NCBI RefSeq assembly: GCF_032062135.1
Contig: NC_092858.1
Location: 164,935,687-164,999,686, forward strand
Source: Pyxicephalus adspersus
Lineage: Eukaryota; Chordata; Amphibia; Anura; Pyxicephalidae
Length of the DNA: 64,000 nt
Direction of reading: 5' to 3'
The translations under genes and the position numbers were made by a program. This document shows, in pieces, positions 1 through 11,200 of the stretch (within the stretch, counting starts at the first letter, position 1; every line of letters begins with the position of its first letter). Below the pieces are notes generated by a model. The model saw only the letters and a program-made list of their open reading frames with translations. It had not been told where the DNA came from and ran no database searches.

Positions 1-1
1 G

Positions 2-961
<960 letters not shown>

Positions 962-964
962 TTA

Positions 965-1728
965 AGCTAGGTACACACTTCCAATAGTTATCGTTAGAAA
1001 ATAAATGATTACGACCGATCAACGATTATGCTTGAACAATCGTATTGTGCACAATTCTGTACATGCTGTAACGATACGGTTGTTCAACATTAATCCACCA
1101 ATAGTGTAAACACACTAGATACAATCGTTTGAACGATGCAGGGAGTGACATGTAAAGGGGAAAGTGTATTGCAGAAACATGGACGATCACTGAACGACTG
1201 TACACACGATAGATCAGCGATCAGCAAACTCCAATGCGGCCTAGCCGGTTGTTCGTTCTAGCCTAACGCCCCCCTATTGGCCGGATCTGCCAGGGAGCGT
1301 TGGGAACTACCGGAACCAGAGCCGCTGGAACTCCGGTGCTGCCTCCTAGTTGTGGCTCCCCTATTTACCTCGTAAGGCCCGATACTTCCACCCCAGTGGT
1401 AAATAGGGAACACTTCCTGAAGGTAAATGCATACGGAGGAGAGGGATTTCACTTCAGGGAGCATTCCTAGTGGGGGCGGAGCCATTAGGGCGGGACTCAG
1501 AGTCTGGCCTAGTGTGCTCCCGCCCACCCCTGAAATGGCCTAGGGGCCATAAAAGTTTGCCGACCCCTGCGATAGATAGTGAATGATCTTCGGCCAATCA
1601 GATCCCCCGTGCCGGTTGTTCATTTCCAACGACAATCCTCGATTGTCACTTTTTTTTTTTTTAAGAACGATTTTTGGCCAAACGGTCATTCGTTTCCAAC
1701 GATAATTATTGGATGTGTGTACGCAGCT
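965..1728. mobile_element. PIF/Harbinger-like non-autonomous DNA transposon
   Basis: The left end AGCTAGGTACACACTTCCAA is mirrored by the right end, which reverse-complements to AGCTGCGTACACACATCCAA. Similarity continues inward over roughly 60 bp (ATAGTTATCGTT / ATAATTATCGTT). A TTA on each side (962-964, 1729-1731) fits the 3-bp TWA target duplication of PIF/Harbinger elements. No transposase is present. A second element (1215-1569) has inserted into it. A partial right end of the same family is visible near 23130-23165. Confidence 0.7.
1215..1569. mobile_element. hAT-like MITE nested in the Harbinger-like element
   Basis: 355 bp. The left end is CAGCGATCAGCAAACT. The right end reverse-complements to CAGGGGTCGGCAAACT, the classic hAT (Charlie-type) terminus. 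A perfect 8-bp target duplication CGATAGAT flanks it at 1207-1214 and 1570-1577, as expected for hAT elements. It is GC-rich compared with its surroundings and has no transposase. Confidence 0.8.
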
Positions 1729-1731
1729 TTA

Positions 1732-2468
1732 GCATGAAATCCTTGCACCGTAGTTCCCAGCTCAAACCAGCTACGGCAAAGCCTTCCCCGAATATTTATG
1801 TTGGATTGTGAGAAATTCATTTATCTACTTCCACTTATCATCACAACACTGAAGTCCTTGAGATAGCAGCCAGGAAGGAGTTTGGAAGATCCCAGCAGTG
1901 TCTACCTACAAATGAAGTCAATATAAAGCAGACTTTGTACTACTCCGTCCATCAAACAAGGGGAAATTCCTCTTCCCCCTAAAAACGTATTTATTCAGGA
2001 TGACATTCTCTGCTGATGTGATAACATGTAAATAGCAGATATTCTGATCAAACAAAACAAATTCCCCCGCTGATCTCTATGCAGAGGTCTATGGCAGGAC
2101 AGGAGGTATTGGCACACATTGGATTTGTACTCTGATCTCTACTGGCAGAGGGATCAGCGCATGGATTTGTGAAGCATAAAGTCATTTTTTGGTTAGGTTT
2201 TGTTGCAGAACTGGCATGGCTTAGCTTTTCATTTGCAACTCAGTATATGGCAAATTGATTTATTCTTCCCCAGACTTAAAGGGATCAAGTTGTAATAATA
2301 ATAATAAAACAGGTGCTCTTGAATTCCACCTAATACCCTCTATTACACTTTGCACACTCCCGTGTTGCTCTATTTGTGCAAGGTTTCCTATCTCTGGGAC
2401 TTCAGTAGCCCTCGTTAGCGGTCAGTCTTTTATTGATCGGACATGGTGCATTGCTAGATCAATATTAT
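1732..2468. other. GART 5' intron, nothing recognised
   Basis: No exon, known repeat or motif recognised. There is one short AAT-rich run near 2294-2306. Confidence 0.4.
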
Positions 2469-2600
2469 AAAACAGGATTTTTATAGCGCCAACACATTAC
2501 ACAGCACTGTACAAATAGGGGTTGCATATGACAGACGGATACAGACAGTGACACAGGAAGGGAGGACCCTACCCCGAAGAGCTTACAATCTAAGTGACTA
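2469..2600 (-). repeat. dispersed tail-type repeat (reverse copy)
   Basis: Reverse-oriented copy of the family reading 'attgtaagctcttcggggta...gtcactgtctgtat...gcgctataaaaatcctgttt'. The same family occurs at 5891-6002, 6131-6284, 26536-26690, 32503-32638, 41862-41995 and 59472-59600. Its last ~50 bp match the end of the tRNA-derived SINE of this window. Confidence 0.75.
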
Positions 2601-2607
2601 AATCACA

Positions 2608-2831
2608 ACATGGGACTGGGGTGCCTGTGGGGGCAGCGTTGTGATCTGGGGTGCCTGTGGGGGCAGCGTTGTGATCTGGGGTGCCTGTGGGGGCAGCGTT
2701 GTGATCTGGGCTGGGGTGCCTGTGGGGGCAGCGTTGTGATCTGGGGTGCTTGTGGGGGCAGTGTTATAATGTGGGGTGTCTGTGGGGGCAGTGTTAAGAT
2801 CTGGGGTGACCGTGGGGGGACTGTGGAATCT
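2608..2831. repeat. 30-bp minisatellite
   Basis: About seven head-to-tail copies of a 30-bp unit beginning GGGGTGCCTGTGGGGGCAGC. One copy carries a small insertion near 2707 and the copies decay towards the right. Confidence 0.95.
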
Positions 2832-3316
2832 TTGAGATGAGCTTTAAACAGCGCTCCAACTCTCCCATCATAAATACACCAAGATCCCGCAGATAATAAA
2901 TGAATGCCACTATGGACAGAAATAAACTTTGTGATGTTGCATAATATTATCACAATGATATCACAGTGACGTGTGCTGCAATCATAGCCATAAGCGTACA
3001 TTATAAGAGTGTAATAACTGCAATGTTAGAACATTGGACATGTTAGACTGGCAGTGTAAAAAGCTTTGGTGACAGAATTTCAAAACTAGCAAAGGTTTTC
3101 TTTTTTTTGTTCCATAGCAGAAAGAGGAAAAAACATAAAAACCAATAATTAGCACAATAACCAGAAGATTGCCATCAGCCATAATACCATCCAACAAATC
3201 TGCCCCATCCCAGGGACTGAGAGATGTGCGGAGAATTGGGGAATAATGAGAATGAAGAGGACAGAGAACACACAATGCTGTGCCTGACACCTATAACATC
3301 ATTGCAGCAATCAATG

Positions 3317-3575
3317 TTCTGCACACTTACCCCTCAGGCACCCCAATCCTCTGCACACTTACCCCTCAGCACACCAACGTTCTGCACACTTACCCCTCAG
3401 CACAACAAGGTTCTGCACACTTACCCCTCAGCACAACAATGTTCTGCACACTTACCCCTCAGGCACCCCAATGTTCTGCACACTTACCCCTCAGCACACC
3501 AACGTTCTGCACACTAGCATTCTCTCTGCACACTTACCCCTCAGCACACCAATCCTCTGCACACTTACCCCTCTC
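3317..3575. repeat. 31-bp minisatellite
   Basis: About eight copies of a 31-bp unit containing TTCTGCACACTTACCCCTCA. Successive unit starts at 3380, 3411 and 3442 give the period. The right end is degenerate. Confidence 0.95.
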
Positions 3576-3599
3576 TCTGTAACACACGTGTGTCCTGAT

Positions 3600-3800
3600 T
3601 TGACTGCACAACACACTTCTCTTCCTTAGCACAAGGCACCACCTGACCTGAGCTGCAGCGCCCCCTGCTGGCCGGATGTGTCAGGTTTTATTAAATTAGA
3701 TGAAATGATTTACTGGTGAGATTTCACTTCCTGAACTCAGCGTGCTCTGTACTCGGGAGGAATTCTGGGAATTGTAGTTTCACGACAGCTTCACTGTGTG
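3600..3800 (-). promoter_or_regulatory. candidate GART promoter
   Basis: On the minus strand this stretch has ACTACAATTCCCAGAATTCC (near 3776-3757), close to the ZNF143/SBS promoter element, followed by an ETS/GABP-like CAGGAAGTGA near 3735. Both are typical of housekeeping promoters. It lies about 3.6 kb upstream of the GART start exon on the correct strand. The non-coding first exon itself is not resolved; possible donors lie near 3640-3655. Inference only. Confidence 0.4.
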
Positions 3801-4310
3801 GGTTTTCTTACATGCAAACACAGGGATGCCTAAATGCAAAGCAAGGAACATAAAGCCCCTAGCAACAAATAATGCAATGTGTCCAGGCATGGCTGTAATA
3901 AGCTGATCGCATTATGTGACTGCAGCGCCATCTGCTGGCTGAAGCATGTATTTCAATGCATTATCTACTTGGATACCTGCAGGGTGGCTCTACAATAGCG
4001 CCATCTGCTGGCTGAAAAAGGGTACTACTACGAGCTATATGTTTGGCAGATGCTGTCAGTTCTACAGTTCTTCTGCCATCTTGTGGACAAAGAATAGTAT
4101 TTGAACAACACTGTATGCATGGCCAATGCTGGGTGTCAGAGCTACAGCGTCACCTGCTGGCCGATACAGGGTATCTGCGCCATCTGTTGGATAAAGAAGG
4201 GCATTTCCTCTACAGCGCCACCTGCTGCTTGAAGAAGGATGTTTCAACTGCTGCTCAACCTACATGGATAATACACAAAGGCTGAACTACAGCGCCGCCT
4301 GCTGGTTGTA
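3656..4310 (-). repeat. decayed ~75-bp tandem array with CTCF-like cores
   Basis: Eight copies of a core reading CAGCGCCAYCTGCTGG on plus, i.e. CCAGCAGRTGGCGCTG on minus, which matches the known CTCF core. They lie at about 3656, 3923, 3996, 4073 (weak), 4145, 4175, 4213 and 4290, all in one orientation. From 3923 on, all but 4175 are 68-77 bp apart. Flanks such as 'gaagaaggatgtttcaa' recur but are more degraded than the core. Confidence 0.65.
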
Positions 4311-4683
4311 GTAGGATGTTTCAAAGCCTCCCATTGGACCTAAAACTAAAACTTTTCTGAAACTTTTTTTTTGTTTTATTTTAAATAGATTTGAAGATGG
4401 GAAAGTTAACACCAGCCAGAATTGTATTACATTTGTCACAAATGGGGAGAGGGGTGTCTGTCAACCATAAAATCAAGGTGCAAACAACTTTCCTAAGGCT
4501 CAATACATTGCGGTGTAATACCCACCCCAGGGCACATTGCCAAATCATACCCCAAGTAACACATGTGCATGCAGCTGTGGTTCTCCCTGAGCCATGCCGC
4601 CCCCGCGATTCTGAACCAGGAAGCACGCTGCTGATCCCTGCCCTAACAGAGTTACCCGGCCGTACAGTGGAAAAAAAGGTAAG
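4311..4683. other. intergenic, nothing recognised
   Basis: Unremarkable intergenic sequence between the CTCF-like array and the next minisatellite. No exon or known repeat seen. Confidence 0.4.
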
Positions 4684-4893
4684 TGAACAGAAGGGGAATT
4701 TGAACGGCACAGAGTGATCAGAAGGGGAATTTGAACGGCACAAAGTGATCAGAAGGGGAATTTGAATGGCACAGAGTGATCAGAAGGGGAATTTGAATGG
4801 CACAGAGTGATCAGAAGGGGACAATCAATGGCACATGAGTGATCAGAAGGGGAATACCGGTATGAATGGCACATGAGTGATCAGAAGGGGAAT
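4684..4893. repeat. 31-bp minisatellite
   Basis: About seven copies of a 31-bp unit containing GATCAGAAGGGGAATTTGAA. Unit starts at 4716 and 4747 give the period. Confidence 0.93.
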
Positions 4894-4982
4894 AATCTTC
4901 CAGAATCTTTTTTTTCTAGATTTTACTCCTTTAAAATTGGGTGCGTCTTATATTCCGGAGCGTCTTATACGGAGAAAAATAC

Positions 4983-4984
<2 letters not shown>

Positions 4985-5030
<46 letters not shown>
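4985..5030. repeat. (TA)n microsatellite
   Basis: Uninterrupted TA dinucleotide run of about 23 units. Confidence 0.98.
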
Positions 5031-5035
<5 letters not shown>

Positions 5036-5704
5036 CCCTATGTCTATGGCCCTGTTGCGAAATTGATTTGATGATTTGTGTACACTCTTTATGGTTTTAA
5101 CAATTTTTAATAATAAAATAATGTTATTGTCTCAGTACCTAAAACCCCTCACCTTTGGGTCCCCTTTGAGGGCTTTCTTGCTCCAAAAAGGGAAACAGAC
5201 CCCTTTTCCTTCTCAATTGTATTTGGGGATGCCATATTTATTTGTGTAATAGTGTAAGGGGTTCTCAACTATTGAAAAAGTACAACTTTTGTCTCCATAT
5301 GGAGATGACCATCTTGATAAAGGTAAGGCTTTGCATCCTCGGTTTAGAACCTCCAGCAAGGAAAACAGCAAGCAGTGATATCACCAATGATCACCCCCAT
5401 TCTCCAGACACTGGCAGTCCAATCCAAATCTTCAGTGAGCTAAGACAAATGTACAGTGCTTTGCATTGTGGTTTTACTTAGCGACTGCCATGTCACTACG
5501 GGACATGACCTGCCAAACATACCAACACCCAGAGCTGGCAAGAGAGCAAATGGCCCCTGGTCCATTGTAGTGTGTTGACAAAATGTATTTTAACATGCGT
5601 GCCTAAAAGCGTATCTAAAACTAAAAACTCAAAATTGAATACATTTCAGATTACATATCTTTGAATTACATTACCGACAAACCTGTAAGTAATACACTTT
5701 GGCC

Positions 5705-5893
5705 CTGATTTATTAGGGTTCTCCAAGTCTGGAGAAGATAGAATATCATGAGAGAACCTGGGTGATCAAACAAACCTGGTATGGATCTGGTCCAAGATTG
5801 AAAATATTTGCCATCTAATAGTAAATGATTTTAAAAAATCTATTACAGGTTTGTTGGATCACCTAGGTTCACCCAAGCTTTGATAAATCAGTG
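5705..5893. mobile_element. palindromic foldback MITE, copy 1
   Basis: Starts 'ccctgatttattagggttctcc' and ends 'aagctttgataaatcag'. The central 'gatctggtccaagattgaaaatatttg' separates two inverted arms that share 'acctgggtgatc / ggatcacctaggt'. Other copies lie at 9829-10028, 11118-11346, 16190-16413, 19237-19461, 19905-20117 and 45760-45976. Confidence 0.7.
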
Positions 5894-6002
5894 TCACTTT
5901 CTGTATTTTTTTGTCATTTGCAACCCCTATTTAATGTTCAGCGCTGCATAATATGTTGGCGCTATATAAATCCCAATTATTAATATTATTATTAATAATA
6001 AA
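5891..6002 (+). repeat. tail-type repeat, 5'-truncated copy
   Basis: Only the 3' part of the family remains ('gtcatttgcaacccc...gcgctatataaat'), followed by an AT-rich (TTATTAATA) tail. It directly abuts foldback MITE copy 1. Confidence 0.7.
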
Positions 6003-6130
6003 ATCAGGCCATTTGTGTCCATTATTGACTACACCCATTTTTGTAATGTATCTATATAGGCAGCCATGGTGGTCATAAGGCCGAGCTTCAAACATATCCC
6101 ACCATTCCATATCCCTCCTCCTATTGTAAG

Positions 6131-6290
6131 ACACTTCCCCCACCTCTTAGATTGTAAGCTCTTCAGGGCAGGGTCCTCTCCTCCTCCGGTGTCACTGTCT
6201 GTATCTGTCTGTCATTTGCAACTCTATTTTTTGTACAGCGCTGCCTAATATGTTGCCGCTTTATAAACACTGTATAATAATATCTGTCCT
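6131..6290 (+). repeat. tail-type repeat
   Basis: Nearly full copy, from 'acttcccccacctcttagattg' to 'ataaacactgtataataat'. Confidence 0.75.
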
Positions 6291-6978
6291 TATTCATCTC
6301 CAGCATGTGGACTGATGGAAGTAGTAGATTTTACAAGACAGATAACATTGGTTTTGCTTTCCTTTCAGCTCACTTGATGTGACAAGGACACATCGTGGAG
6401 CTCACATGCCTGCCTTTGTTCTATTCTATTACATGCAGACATTTGACAGCTCTTTTAGTTTATGGAAGATAAATCCAGAACAATTCATTATTTGCAAGAG
6501 CAATAGAAATGTTCTAATTCTTTTTTGGTATGAAATACGAAAACAAGCTGTTGTCAGAGGTAAGGCTTCCACTCTCCTATGTCTTGTCTGGTTTATGTTT
6601 TAAACTTGCTCATCCTGATTGCTTAGGTTTACTTGCCACGGTACTGTATTGTATCTCTCAATTCTGCAAACAGAAATGGTGTTTTTGGCCCATGGCCTCC
6701 CTTATATATACAGTATGCTTAGGATGATGGAAGATCTCCTTTAATGTTCTACTTGTCGACCCACCTCAATTTATTTGTTTCACCCCACCAATTTATGTAT
6801 GTGTTACAAGTGTCTTGATTTGTCCCCTTTTCAATACTATGTGAAATGTTTGTATACTTTATGTGAAAATAATAAAAAAAATTATTAAAAAGTTCCTGCA
6901 GAATTACAAAAGAAAAACACATATTTACCAGCCTATGAAGTCCAGCGCCATCTTTCTTTTTGCAGTTTCTGTTCTGCA

Positions 6979-7418
6979 TTTTTGCCATTTTGGATTAGGT
7001 ACCTGGCTGTCACTTTCTAATACTAACACCTGGCCTCATGAGGACACACTAATTCACATGAGCAGGATTGGAACCCTAAAGGGAGATGGAGAGCAAGGGC
7101 ATCATGGTGGCTCAGTGGTTAGCACTCTGGCCTTTGCAGTGCTGGGTCCCAGGTTGGAATCTCGGCCAGGACACTATCTGCATGGAGTTTGTAGGTTCTC
7201 CCTGTGTCCGTGTGGGTTTCCTCCCACGTTCCAAAAACATGCAGTTAGGTTAATTGGCTTCCCCCAAATTGAGCTTAGACTGTGTTAATGACATATGACT
7301 GAGGTAGGGACGTTAGATTGTGAGCCTCTTTGAGAAACAGCTAGTCACATGACTATGGATTTTGTACAGCGCTGCTTAATATGTCAGCACTATTTAAATA
7401 CTGTATAATAATAATAAT
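6979..7418 (+). mobile_element. tRNA-derived SINE with an extended 5' flank
   Basis: The SINE proper starts near 7096. Its head TGGCTCAGTGGTTAGCAC (from 7108) fits a pol III A box, and GGTTGGAATCTC (7152-7163) is a decayed B box, so the head is tRNA-like. The 3' part runs 'tgtacagcgctgcttaatatg...tatttaaatactg' and ends in (ATA)n. The preceding ~110 bp are also shared with the copy at 17.1 kb, so a larger repeat or duplicated block is involved. Confidence 0.75.
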
Positions 7419-8152
7419 GGACTGGGAAGTGTGATGTGGTAATTCCAGGAGCCAACAAGGCACATAAATGTACCCAATACTTGCCAGGGTACAGAACCAG
7501 AAAGTGGAAGCAACAAAATAAAAATGAAATGCTGTAACAGAGATAGAGAATAAAGTAAATGGGTGGAAATTTGTTTATTAATCTTTTAAAGATCTGTTTT
7601 AAGTTAACGAAAAGTGGAAAATACAAATCTTTCGGTAGGATTGTACATTTATAAATCACATAAAACTGAATATTATGAATATTGTAGAAGCCTAATTCTG
7701 ACTGGTCCATATACATTAATTATTCACAGATATTGATAAACGATCAGAAAAAAGGCCCCGCTCACTATCACACCGAACGGTTAAACTTTAAGCCCATCAA
7801 AGCTGCCTATTTCCACATTCACAAAATTCCTAGCAATGCCACCATTGACCTGAAACAACTTTTTTTTGGATCAGTGTCTTGCATTCTATAGAAAATCCAC
7901 AATTAGGAGTTAAATATCTCTAAGAAACAATGGCCCTGGATGTTTTAAAATAAAGACTCAATACATCACTCAATAAACACCATACAATTGTATTTCATAT
8001 TGTAGGGCTTCAAAATTAAATTTCACCCTGTTTAAGGTTTTTTTTTCCAGGTGAAGTGATCCGTGATGTACAGAGATTCCGAAAAGGCCGTTCAGGAAAC
8101 ATAAAGCCCAGCTGTGCCAGGAGACGTCCATCCTCTATATATTTATTGCCTC
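7419..8152 (-). other. CRYZL1: 3' UTR and 3' flank of CRYZL1
   Basis: Downstream of the CRYZL1 stop. Possible AATAAA signals on the minus strand (TTTATT on plus) occur close to the stop near 8145 and again near 7575. The true cleavage site cannot be chosen from sequence alone. No other gene seen. Confidence 0.4.
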
Positions 8153-8252
8153 TTATAACTGGACAACCTGCCGCTTTCTCATTTCATTCCTCTGCACCAT
8201 CTCCATCAACACTTTAGCCTCGTACAAAGGAATCAGCTCATCCAACTGGGGC
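8153..8252 (-). CDS. CRYZL1: CRYZL1 coding exon 12 (last)
   Basis: Encodes [20 protein letters not shown] and then a basic C-terminus ending VVQL and TAA (8155-8153). The acceptor is CACCAG. The split codon with exon 11 gives Lys. Confidence 0.95.
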
Positions 8253-11200
8253 CTGGTGAACAAATACATGGACACAATAGTTCAGTTTCAGAAAAGACGT
8301 CATTCCATGTAATATTAATATTATTATTAATATTAATATTTTACAGTATTTATATAGCACCGTGCTGCCCGTGTATTGTCTAATAGCAGAATACAACCGG
8401 CTGTCTCTGCTGACCATGGTGCAGATGACTGAGCAAATAAACATCATACCCCTATATTTTTATCTCAGCATTATCATACCCCTATATATTTATCTCAGCA
8501 TTTATTTATTTTTACATTTATCTCATCTCTCAATATCATACTCCTATGATTTTATCTCATTAATATCCTACCTCTATGATTTTATCTCAGCATTATCATA
8601 ACCCTATAATTTTATCTTAGCAATATCATACTCCTATGATTTTATCTCAGCATTATCATACCCCTAAGAGTTTATCTTAGCAATATCATACCTCTATGAT
8701 TTTATCTCAGCATTATCATACCCCTATGATTTTATCTTAAGAATATCATACCCCTATGATTTTATCCCAGCTTTATCATACCCCCTAAGATTTTATCTCA
8801 GCAGTACTAGTTTTTAACCTTTGTTCATTATACTGCAATGTCTTACTTGAATATTCCACATGACAGTTTGTCCATCACATCTTTCAATATATGTGAGACA
8901 AGTGTTAAGGGCATATAGATAAACTCCAGGCAAACACAGATGGTATATTACGATGTCCAATCAGATAAATAGGCTACCCTACCCATATCAAGTCATGTTT
9001 ATGGGACATCAATGATCTATTTGGCTATCTGTAAGGGTGACATTCTTCCCACTGGCCAGCAATGTAAGATGCATTCTTCCTACCGATCACCACATTAATA
9101 TACTGTGATCTGTGGATATAATAAATATAGAAGGGGTTCCCTGAAGACCTGAAAGATATTTTAAAGGTTCCTCCATGAATAAAAGTTTGAGAAAAGGCTG
9201 CTCTAGGTGTTCCTTTTTCCACCCATATCTCAAAAACCTACAGAGTGTATAGAGTATAGAGTATATTGGATGTTGCATCAGTATGGTGTAAAATAAATGC
9301 AAAGTTTACACAATATATATTTTCTGAAAACAGAGACTCCGTGGGTTTAAATGGTGATATCTGCAATCTTTTATGTTACTTCATTTGCACTATGGTTAAT
9401 TAAAGTGGAACTAAACCTGCAATACTCGCCTGTCCAAGTTCCCTCACAGGGCAGCGCTATCTTCTTCCTTCTTCTCTGCCTCTAGATGATTTTTGCCCAT
9501 CACAACTGGTCGGGCTGGGATGACAAAACTCCCATGAAGGTGTGCAGGACCATTCCCAGCACACGAAGTGATCAGACAGGTATCGGGGATTATTGTAGAA
9601 GGGACATCACCTTTTCCTTTCTGCAATAATGACCTTGCCTGACCATGGATTCTTGAAAGTGGATCTTTATTTCTGCTTTAAACCTATTTCTTTTGTAAAA
9701 TAGATACAAGACACGTCAGACCTTAATTGTGTGTGCCCCTAAAATGTCAAGAACCTAAGGTACCAAAAAATGTCCATATGAGATGCTTCAATAGAATTTT
9801 CAGAACGGAGTACCCCTGGGTTCATAGAGCCTGATTTATTAAAGCTCTCCAAGGCTGGAGAGGATATACTTTCATCAGTGACCCTGGGTGATTCAGCAAA
9901 CCTGCAATGGATCTGGTCCAGTAGTCAAAACATGTGTTAGCAATTTGCAAATTACTTTGCTATTAACCCAGCTTCACTGATGCAATTGTATAATTTTCAG
10001 TCTTGGAGAGCTTTATTAAATCAAGTCCATAACATACAGGGAAGATCAAAGAAAAAAACTTTACTGTGTCCCCAAACCTCCCCATCCTGACATCTGCAAT
10101 GGAGATCAGAGTGATCAGGAGGAGCAGGTAATTAAGAGTGGGGGGTGATGGGGAGGCACTACCTTCCCAGGCCCGTAAATGTGATTGGGTTGCTTTACAG
10201 CTATCAAAATCACATTTACCACAAAGCTGACAACTGGGAGAACAAATGTAACCAGACATAATAAAAATAAACGTAATATTGGCAAAGAGTATACTTGAAT
10301 GCTATTGCTAGTGTAGTCATGCACTAAAAGTGAAGGAAGCTAGCCAATAAGTAAGCTAAAATGAATTAGTGAACAGCATTCAAAGCCAAATAAGTAAAGG
10401 ATATGCAGATATTTCCCTTGCTGTGCATTGGACGGATTCCAGATCTCATCATTAAGAAAAGAAAGTGATGCACCCTTCAAGAACAGGTTGTGGCTGTCAG
10501 GTGGGTCCAGCTGCAATGCAAAAAAAATGTTTTACATTTTTATGAATGCCCTTATGAAAGGAAATTCATACTCATTTAAGGGATGGGCATTCATACTCAT
10601 TAAAGGGATTAAAACACAAATACACAAGGAATACAAAAAAAATAGTTCTGCGTTAAGGATTCAAGCACCTAAAAATGACACTGAACCAACCAAACTGCAG
10701 CCAAAAACTAATAAAACTTTTGCCATGTAGAAACATTTTTTTGTAAGGCTCAGGCTATATGACGCTGGCACACTAGTTACCAGCTCCAGTACTTGGTACC
10801 TACATCTTGCTAATGAAGGGCTCCAGTTCAGGCCATGGGCCCTTTACATCTAAGAGCAATGGAGTACCAGTACTTTTAAACAATATATTTGCCCTGACAG
10901 ATGGCAATTTTCTTGAGAACAAAAGCAGTTGAGTTTTTTTATAGGTTTCGGTTAGAGAGGCCAAGAAGCTTTATCATGTATTTTACATTTAAACTAGTAG
11001 ATAACAGGTTTATCCATATTTGTATCAGTGGGTAGCGGAAGACAAGACAATGCATAGAGGATGCACACACAGTTCTGCAGCATACATACGGTTTCATTTA
11101 CCAAAATTGTAAAAAAATGGGCACGATTTAATAAAGGTAGATAGAAAGATCAGTGAAGCTGGATGATCTGGCAAAACTGAAATGGATCTGGTCCAGGATT

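Larger units (their letters stand above)
8893..10404 (-). other. CRYZL1: U12-type AT-AC intron of CRYZL1
   Basis: Donor ATATCCTTT at 10404-10396 is a perfect minor-spliceosome AT-AC 5' site. CCCTTAAC at 8911-8904 is a near-perfect U12 branch site. Its branch A (8905) is 12 nt from the terminal AC, inside the usual narrow spacing. Joining 10405 to 8892 gives YLHILKDV in frame, matching the family. The 1512-bp intron contains a foldback MITE and other repeats. Confidence 0.92.

Noticed and set aside
2603..3582. Open reading frames in the 2.6-3.6 kb region
   Set aside because: They are translations of 30- and 31-bp tandem repeats, open only because the repeat period is repetitive. There is no splice or homology support.
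7096..7170. Functional tRNA gene
   Set aside because: The A-box and B-box matches belong to the SINE head. The cloverleaf is degraded and the same head recurs with a SINE body at many sites.
8432..8805. CRISPR-like array
   Set aside because: Units are contiguous with no spacers; it is a vertebrate minisatellite inside an intron.
8801..8893. Exon 11 of CRYZL1 beginning further upstream with a normal AG acceptor
   Set aside because: The frame before ILKDVMDK reads [15 protein letters not shown], which does not resemble the family and lacks a credible acceptor. The AT-AC solution gives YLHILKDV exactly in frame.
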